Of a stretch of 64,000 bases of DNA, positions 57,261 to 64,000 are shown one piece after another. Made by a program: the position numbers and the translations under genes. Numbering within the stretch: the stretch's first letter is position 1; every line of letters starts with the position of its first letter. This DNA is from Echinometra lucunter (Eukaryota > Echinodermata > Echinoidea > Camarodonta > Echinometridae): the NCBI GenBank assembly GCA_029962745.1, contig CM057158.1, positions 6,075,869 through 6,139,868 on the forward strand, in the 5' to 3' direction. Under the pieces are notes generated by a model. The model had not been told where the DNA came from, did not search any database, and saw nothing but the letters and a program-made list of their open reading frames with translations.

Positions 57261-58979
57261 AACACGACTTTCAAAAAAACTTTAGGCAAATGATTTTCTG
57301 CTAATAAAATCATGCTCTTTTAAATGAACTAACATTGTTTCAGCATTGGTTACCCCCTTTAAATGTCTTGAGAAAGGAGTGGGAGGGGCATGAAGTATGA
57401 TCTGAGCTCTGTCATACTCATGATGGAGACATCTCACATGTCACATTAAGGGCAAAGATACTGAAAAGCATTTTTGAATTTTTGCAAATATCGCTGTTTC
57501 CTCTAAATTGCCCACCCCTGTCGAAGTTGACTCCTCCTCTTTATTCAGTGTTTTAAAAAGAATTGGTTGCTTACAGCTACTTTCAAGTGAAATCAATGTG
57601 AAAATGATTCTCTGAGGCCTTACAGAGCTGTTTCTCTCTGAGTTAGGAAGTTGCTTTGTGACTTCCATATATGTTTGAATTGCAATTTTTAATCACAAGA
57701 AGTTTGTATGCAGATTTATTCAACCTCTTTTAGAAAGATATGAAGAGAGATTTCATTGTGTCAACCTCTTCGATTTTTGGTTTCTACACAACAAAATATT
57801 GTTGCAAACAGAGATATTTTAGGTCAGGATTAGAGAAGAATTGAAAAAGGTGATGTCCTTGCTGTAAAATTGGTCGAGACCGCCCTGATTATCAGAGAAG
57901 TGGTCGCATGTGTTCCTTGGCACGTATCTGCTGTATCAGGTGTCAATGCGATGTGGTTGGGTTTCAAGCAACATGCACTTTGGAACTCACAAACAGCAAG
58001 AAAATTGTCAATTACTGGAAAAGATGTGTACCATGATGATCCATTTTCTTTGAACATTTTGATTCCCATCCACTTCTATGTAAATTGATACAGGGAACTG
58101 TTAGGTAGGAGTGCAAATTTAAAGATGTGTCAAATAGTGCCAATGTTCATTATGGAAATATGATAACTTGGGTTGTTGACTTCTATCAAGGCTATTGCAT
58201 TTTGTATAGACCTGAACCCGTAATCGCTTCAGAGAAAACTTTTTTAAAAGTTATATTGTTCTGAAATACTATGATCCCACTTATTTAATTAGTCATGCAT
58301 GTATGTGTGCACAGTGTAATAATTCTTGTTTCATCACATCAGTTAGTTGCAAGTAGCCAGTTTTGTAGGAATCCACTGAGAGCTATGATGGTAAATTTGA
58401 AACTTCAGATGATGCAACCTTCATTTTAGTACAAGTAAAGCATGCTCATTAGACATTTACCAGTAAATTAATGAAGTGAATGACTTGCTAGGTCATTTGA
58501 CAGATGCTTCACAGTGAAAAGCCAGAGTTAAGAATTAACTTTGCCAAACGTTGGTAATAAAAATGTCCAGTTCCGCTGGAAGTCTGATGAAACATGAGGC
58601 CAAATGTTCTTAAATGTTCTACATGCGGAGTGACATTTTCATCTGTTTAGAGCCAGAAGGATGTTAACTTGTGTATATAATCCTGGGTTAATGCCCTTCT
58701 GATACTGAACACATGTTTTTTTTTGCTATAACAAAGGATAAAGTTGCTTTGAATACCAAGGCAGAACAGTGGCATGTGATAATTGATGTTGCATAGTTCC
58801 TGAAAAATCCACATCGAGTTTGGCATTCCCTAACCAAACTCTGCTTGATTTTACCTTATTCAAATAACCCTGAGTGTGTCAGTTTGTATTTAGGGAATGT
58901 GTGCTTGAAATCTTACTGCATGTTGGGGGAAGCTGTTGAAAACATGACATGTCAGTGAAAGAAAGAGTGCTACAGACTT
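57261..58979. other. Intron-like or intergenic DNA
   Basis: No feature is called. Overlapping open frames on both strands at 57,830-58,088 have no recognised family. Confidence 0.4.
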
Positions 58980-59359
58980 TATGGTGGCCCTGAAGTACGC
59001 TCGACAACAGGTCCTGAACTTCGCATCCGAGGTCATGAAATTCACGACCCGTGGTGCGAAATTCAGGACCCGTGGCGCGAACTTTGCATCCCAGTCGTGA
59101 AATTCATGACCCGCGGTGCGAAATTCAGGACACGTGGCGCAAACTTTGCATCCCAGTCCTGAATTTCGCACCGCGGATCGTGAATTTCACGACTTGGGAT
59201 GCAAAGTTTGCGCCACAGGTCATGAATTTCATGACCTCAGATGCAAAGTTTGCGCCACAGGTCATGAATTTCATGACCTCAGATGCGAAGTTCAGAACCT
59301 GGGATGCGAAATTCACGTCGCACATGACCTGTTGTTGAGCGTACTTCGGGGCCACCATA
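58980..59359. mobile_element. 380-bp inverted-repeat element with internal tandem repeats
   Basis: The ends TATGGTGGCCCTGAAGTACG and the inverse of CGTACTTCGGGGCCACCATA are inverted repeats of about 35 bp. A 6-bp duplication AGACTT flanks both sides (58,974-58,979 and 59,360-59,365). The interior is built from tandem units: about 62 bp on the left (GTGGCGCGAACTTTGCATCC) and 42 bp on the right (CGCCACAGGTCATGAATTTC). Many GAATTTCATGAC-type short palindromes occur. Same family as 21,605-21,813. Open frames through it on both strands are repeat artefacts. Confidence 0.85.
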
Positions 59360-59639
59360 AGACTTGGTACAGAAAGTAGCTGACCCTGTTTATCTGCATA
59401 CCATGGACCCTACTAGGTGCATACATCTCACTTGCCAGTAACATCATAGAATTAGTTTCATGATCTCATTCATATTTAGGAAAGTTGACATGTAGACATG
59501 TAGCATCCCCATATTTTGAATGTTTTTTTTTTAAAGTTTGAAACTTTTGAGAAACCTGAGAGGGAGAACATTGGAGCACTGGAAAACAACACAGGCCTAC
59601 ATATATAACCCCATTCACCAAATACTGTTGAACAAAATT

Positions 59640-59910
59640 CTCAGGGTGGAATTCCCCTTTAATTACTAATGGGGCTAGACTAGACAAGCTATGCTTTTCC
59701 TTGCCCCGTCCACATTATGTTCTATGTTTCCTGTTTTGTAATGTCTGATGTTTGTATATATCGATATAGATTCTTCTTGTTCTCTTTTGTTTTAACATAA
59801 TTTGTTTTCCTTTGTTTCATGTGCCCAAATCTGTGCTTTGTACTACTTTGTATATTTTTCTGTTTTTTTCTTTAAATGTGAATAAATAAATGAAATGAAA
59901 ATGAAACCTT
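59640..59910 (+). mobile_element. Possible 3' end of a non-LTR retroelement
   Basis: The segment ends in AATAAATAAATGAAATGAAA, a short-repeat tail of the sort seen on 5'-truncated non-LTR retrotransposons. It is preceded by about 250 bp of T-rich UTR-like sequence. No reverse transcriptase frame is present. The left boundary is uncertain. Confidence 0.4.
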
Positions 59911-60129
59911 TAGGCACCCTATGGAAGCAGGACCTCTTAAATTGCTGAGGAACAATCCTAATCAGGTATTGAAACAAAAACATGTCATCCTCTGTACCTG
60001 AAATTTCTTCCCAAATCTGTTTGTGTGGTAAATGATTTCATACTATTTTATAAATTTATATCAATGCAAATTGTTGTAAAGTTTAAGAAAGTTCCTACAC
60101 CATCTTATATGAAAGTTCTTCTCACAAGC

Positions 60130-60660
60130 CATTGGTCAAGAAATGGGGTCAGGTCAGGTCATGAAGGGCTTGGTGGGGGCAGGAGATAGAAGTGTCCTCA
60201 GGGGACTAGGCTTACCTTGTATAAATTATATAGACATAAAACTGGATGCTGATGTCTTTAAGCTGGTGGGATGGGGTAGGGGAAGGGCACATTGCTCTCC
60301 GTTAAACTTGACCAGACCTGCATGTACAAGAAGCTGGATGTTGATGTTTTCAAACTTGTAGGGCAGATTGGGGAGGCCCAGGGGAGAGGCAGAGTACATG
60401 TATCTTAATTAACAAGAGCTACCTTTAGATGAAGCTTAAGTGTTGTCTTCAGGTGATGTGAAGAATGACAGGGAAGATCCCCCCCCCCCCACATTGACCA
60501 GACCCACACTGAGCAAATGAAGCAGGACATCAAAACTGTTGAGGTGGGCTGGGGTAACTGGGAGAGGGGTGTAAGGAAGGAGTAGGAGAGGAGTGTCCCC
60601 GAATGACCAGCCCTACATTTGGATAATAATGCTTGAGGTTGATGGTTTCAGGCTGCCTGC
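60130..60660. repeat. Four diverged tandem units of ~120-160 bp
   Basis: Each unit has a core like TTGACCAGACC(T/C)(G/A)CA, then GATG(C/T)TGATG(T/G)(C/T)TT(T/C)A and a G-rich tail. Cores lie near 60,240, 60,310, 60,497 and 60,604. The array is old and uneven. Confidence 0.5.
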
Positions 60661-63600
60661 TGACCTCAAAAGTTTATAAACAAAGCATGATATTATGCCA
60701 TATTTTATGACACGTCTTTAAAACTTGAGCAGTGATGATTGTCAGTTGTATTCACCTTGAGTAAACACCAGAAGACAGTGAGTCTTTGAAGATGATCTGC
60801 TCTTATGAACTTTTTGCTATCTCTTCATTGTGCTTCTTGTTCACATTAAAATAAACCACATTACCCAATGGCACCAGGCCATTGTTGCTATTCCTGTTTA
60901 TCACTGGACCTATTGCATACTATGCAAATTAAAGATAGAGTGATGTCATTTAATGGGATGACTAATATTTGTCTGCCTGGAGTTTGTGCACCATTCCCTC
61001 GCAGGCTTATCCCCTCTTGGCAAAACCTTTAATCTTGAATCACTGCTCATGACCCGGATGCATGGTACCTTAAAAAAGTTTTATTTCTCTATATGCACTG
61101 ATGTATGATACATATACATGAAGTTGCAAGAGTTATTGTAGGAATAACGATTTACAAAGCTGTTTAATTGCATATAGATGTAATATCATAAAATATAATG
61201 CACTGTGAAGGAGATGAATGTTATTACTATCATTACCAAATGAGATTTATTCTTAAAGATACTATATTAATGAAATGTTTGAAAATGGCCCTTTGAATGA
61301 ATAGCAACAGATAATGTGCATTATATGGCATAGTCGATGGCAAACTACAGCTGATCACAATTTTGTTCTGCTTATGCTATTTATACTCATCAGTTATCCA
61401 CAGGCAGGGGAAGGAACAGGGTATTCAATTCCAATTTGGTGCAGTCATCTTACACCCTTTAGCTGCAGTAATCCCTAATAAGATAATTATCTGATTTTTG
61501 TTCAGTTTAAAGCTGCCGCTGAATCAGAATTGAGAGGATAGACTAAACATGATGTATGGAATGAAAAATGAGGAAACAGAGTATAACTCAATTAAAGATG
61601 CTAAATGGTAAGCTTGAGATAACTTAAAATGGCAGAAACCAGAGCATAATTGGTACTTTCCCCTTATTACCAGGGAATAAAACCTTTGTGTGAGTGCAAT
61701 CTGTCTGGATTGTGATGACAGCGCATGATGATTTCACAAAGAATAGGGGTGACTTAATGACGCTTACCTTGGCAGATATAGCCTGGTATTTCACCATTTC
61801 ATTGCCAAAAAGTTTAGGCCCAATTTTGAAACTGAAAAGAATAGTGGTTATCACTGCGAAGGAGACTGCAGAATATATTTGATGCCGAACATCTACTCAG
61901 ACATTGTTTAGATGAGGACCCTTTCATGTCATGCTTTAAATGCATTTGTTTGAAAGTTCTTGTAAATCAATATAGTGCCCCAGACATTCCTCCTTGATTG
62001 TCATTGCTTACCTTTTGTATGATTTAGCACCAAGATGACCTTTTAGATGCAAGTTTTGTTTACAGTGCTGCAGTTTTTCTACAGTTTTGCAGCTTGCAAA
62101 CATTATTTTAAACCTGCTGAAGATGGTCATTTTCATGTACATGTACTACATATTTTCAGTCGATTTTGGCCTGAGTTAGCTCAGGCTTAGTCTTTAATAT
62201 TATGACTGGGCCTTTGGTGTTTGATGCCCTGTGTCAGATATGATATCAAAATACCAGAGGTTGATTTGCATGAATGATTATTTTCTATGAAAATTACACA
62301 ATTCTTTTAGGTTATTCCAAAGAGGAGAGATACATTTAAGTGTGATTTGATGTTTCTCAAGAAAGGGTTTCACATGGTGCCTTGAACTTGATAGTCAGGT
62401 TTACATCCCCTGCAAGATGTCCCCAGGAGCAGAGGCCTTGGTATTTCTGAGAAGATAACTATACTTATTATTTTCAATCTCTTCTTTAGAATAACAGCAC
62501 TTTGGTTACTTCACTGGTGTGCACCCGCAGGGTTTGAAACATTGTCATACAGTGTAAAAGCCCTATTTAAAAGTGAGTCAAAGTCTAGCAACGACAGCCA
62601 GCAATTGTCACATCCAAGCCGGGTCATATGTCAAGAGCTCCTATAATTCTCCTGAACATAAGCTCTGAGGAGTGACATCTTTTATGTGGTAGTGACATCC
62701 TCTCTATGGTAAATGTAGTGACACTCATGATGTTTTTAACTTTTAACTCCAATCCAGGCTGCTGAAGTGGTCTTGCCATGGTAGACCAGGTCCTGTGATC
62801 TTGTTTTTGGTCCAACCTTGCGACTGATGCTTTTCAGGATAGGAAAATTCATCAATTCTTGGAGAAGTCTGTGCTTGCATTTTTACACTTTCATAAGCAT
62901 AAAGAATTATTAGGCTATAATTGATTGTAGACTACATTTCCATACTTTGTTTGAGGGAACTGATACTCTTGTATTAGTAATTTTTTCCTCCGTGTTTCCT
63001 ATGATCATATGTTGTTCAGTATTGATTTGAAATTATTCATCGAATACATTTCTGTGATACTTGGATGTGTAGTAGAAAGTGATGCTGTTATGCATTCTTG
63101 ATTACAGTATGTAAGACAAATGATTAACACCATCGATGACAATACTATTGATGATATATGATTCCAAAGCAAGTTATTGCACAAAGCACATGCGCAGCTT
63201 TACAATATTTAGTAACTCATTCCAAGATAGTTCTCATTATGTGACATATGTGCCACAATTGGCAATGGTTTCTCCAGTGCCTTAAAAAAAAGAGGTGTGT
63301 AGTTGAAGAAGCTAGTACTTGCCTGCTATTTTAGTAAATTTGAATTGGTATTTTAGAACTTATATTGGTCTATTTCATAAGGAATGTACATGTAAGGGTT
63401 TTTGTCATGATAGTGTGTTTACTTGTATGGTATGACAGGCTGGGTATGTTTTTTCAGAATTGATATATCAACAGTTCTGCTTTATCATGTATTGTCTTTT
63501 CTAAGTGCATGAACTTTCGTTAATCACCTGTCAACTGTTGGATGCCTTCTCCAGATCATGAAGGGATAGGGCCTCCACCCATGATTAGCTCATTGATACC

Positions 63601-64000
63601 TTGATCATCCCCTACTGGTGATATTAATCCTCTGCTATAGGAGTCACCATGAACAGTCAGAAGTTACTCACAAGGTCACCAGTGTTGTTCCAGACAGTCT
63701 GTCCCGGCTTGCTGGCTGGCACAGCTAGCTGACAATAGCTGGGACAAATTTTATTCTTGTTTAATTTTTGTCTTCAGAAGATAATCGTACATTACTTATA
63801 AGAAGGGGAATTGACTTTTCTAAACTGTCAATGACCCTACCCATCTCTAAGCCTGTCCCCTATTCTGCTACACAGTGGTCACCAATACATTTGACAGTGC
63901 GAGGTGCATGTACATGCACAATGTACATGTAGTAAGGGAGAAATAAAGAGATGCATAGAAAAAAGATGGAAAGGAGCATATGGAAGGAGGGTGAGAGAGA
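60661..64000. other. Intron-like DNA to the window end
   Basis: AT-rich sequence without a supported exon. Isolated acceptor-like sites occur (for example 61,403, 62,159 and 63,778) but none is followed by a convincing open exon with a donor. Confidence 0.4.

Noticed and set aside
57830..58088. Open frames of 72 and 79 aa on opposite strands
   Set aside because: Neither resembles a known family, and both being open suggests chance or an old repeat.

Overview
The window looks like nuclear DNA of an echinoderm, most probably a sea urchin. The grounds are a deuterostome-type HNF4 nuclear receptor gene with introns, an intronless Toll-like receptor of the kind that is hugely expanded in echinoids, AT-rich sequence with very many C/G, CT/GA and GAA tracts, and a dense load of short inverted-repeat transposons. 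The species is an inference; no sequence search was possible. The window starts exactly on an EcoRI site (GAATTC), which could be a clone end or chance.

Layout. (1) 1-13,600: the 3' part of an HNF4 gene on the plus strand. Seven coding exons are visible (2175-2411, 2991-3106, 4100-4255, 5363-5606, 6220-6456, 6955-7127, 7704-7901). They encode the DNA-binding domain, the whole ligand-binding domain and the Pro-rich C-terminal tail. The promoter and N-terminal exon(s) lie upstream of the window. A long AT-rich 3' UTR probably follows, with a poly(A) signal at 9230 and another at 13,584. (2) 13,600-24,050: intergenic, with a TA-flanked MITE, a 0.65-kb direct repeat, and a 1.77-kb foldback transposon abutting a GC-rich inverted-repeat element. 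(3) 24,126-26,582: a single-exon 818-aa Toll-like receptor, plus strand. (4) 26,583-50,580: gene-poor DNA with many small DNA transposons. These include two copies of an element carrying a decayed THAP zinc-finger exon, three hAT-like elements with 8-bp target duplications that carry the poly-G tracts, and a tRNA-derived SINE. (5) 50,580-64,000: a CCAAT/GC-box-rich stretch that may be a promoter, then intron-like DNA with one candidate 40-nt exon (52,877-52,916) and further repeats. If a gene starts here, its main coding part lies beyond the window.

The most interesting signal is inside HNF4. Four of the seven visible exons are flanked by decayed tandem copies of their own boundary segments. 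There are two copies before the zinc-finger exon, two before the first large ligand-binding-domain exon, one after exon 6, and about seven copies of the end of the last exon plus the start of the 3' UTR. The first zinc-finger copy still has the four zinc cysteines, an acceptor and the right entry phase, but it runs into a stop. The exon-6 copy keeps frame and donor and could in principle act as a mutually exclusive exon. No wholly new biological system (defence island, CRISPR or similar) is visible. The genes are not functionally linked: HNF4 is a transcription factor of digestive/metabolic tissue and the Toll-like receptor is an innate immune receptor.
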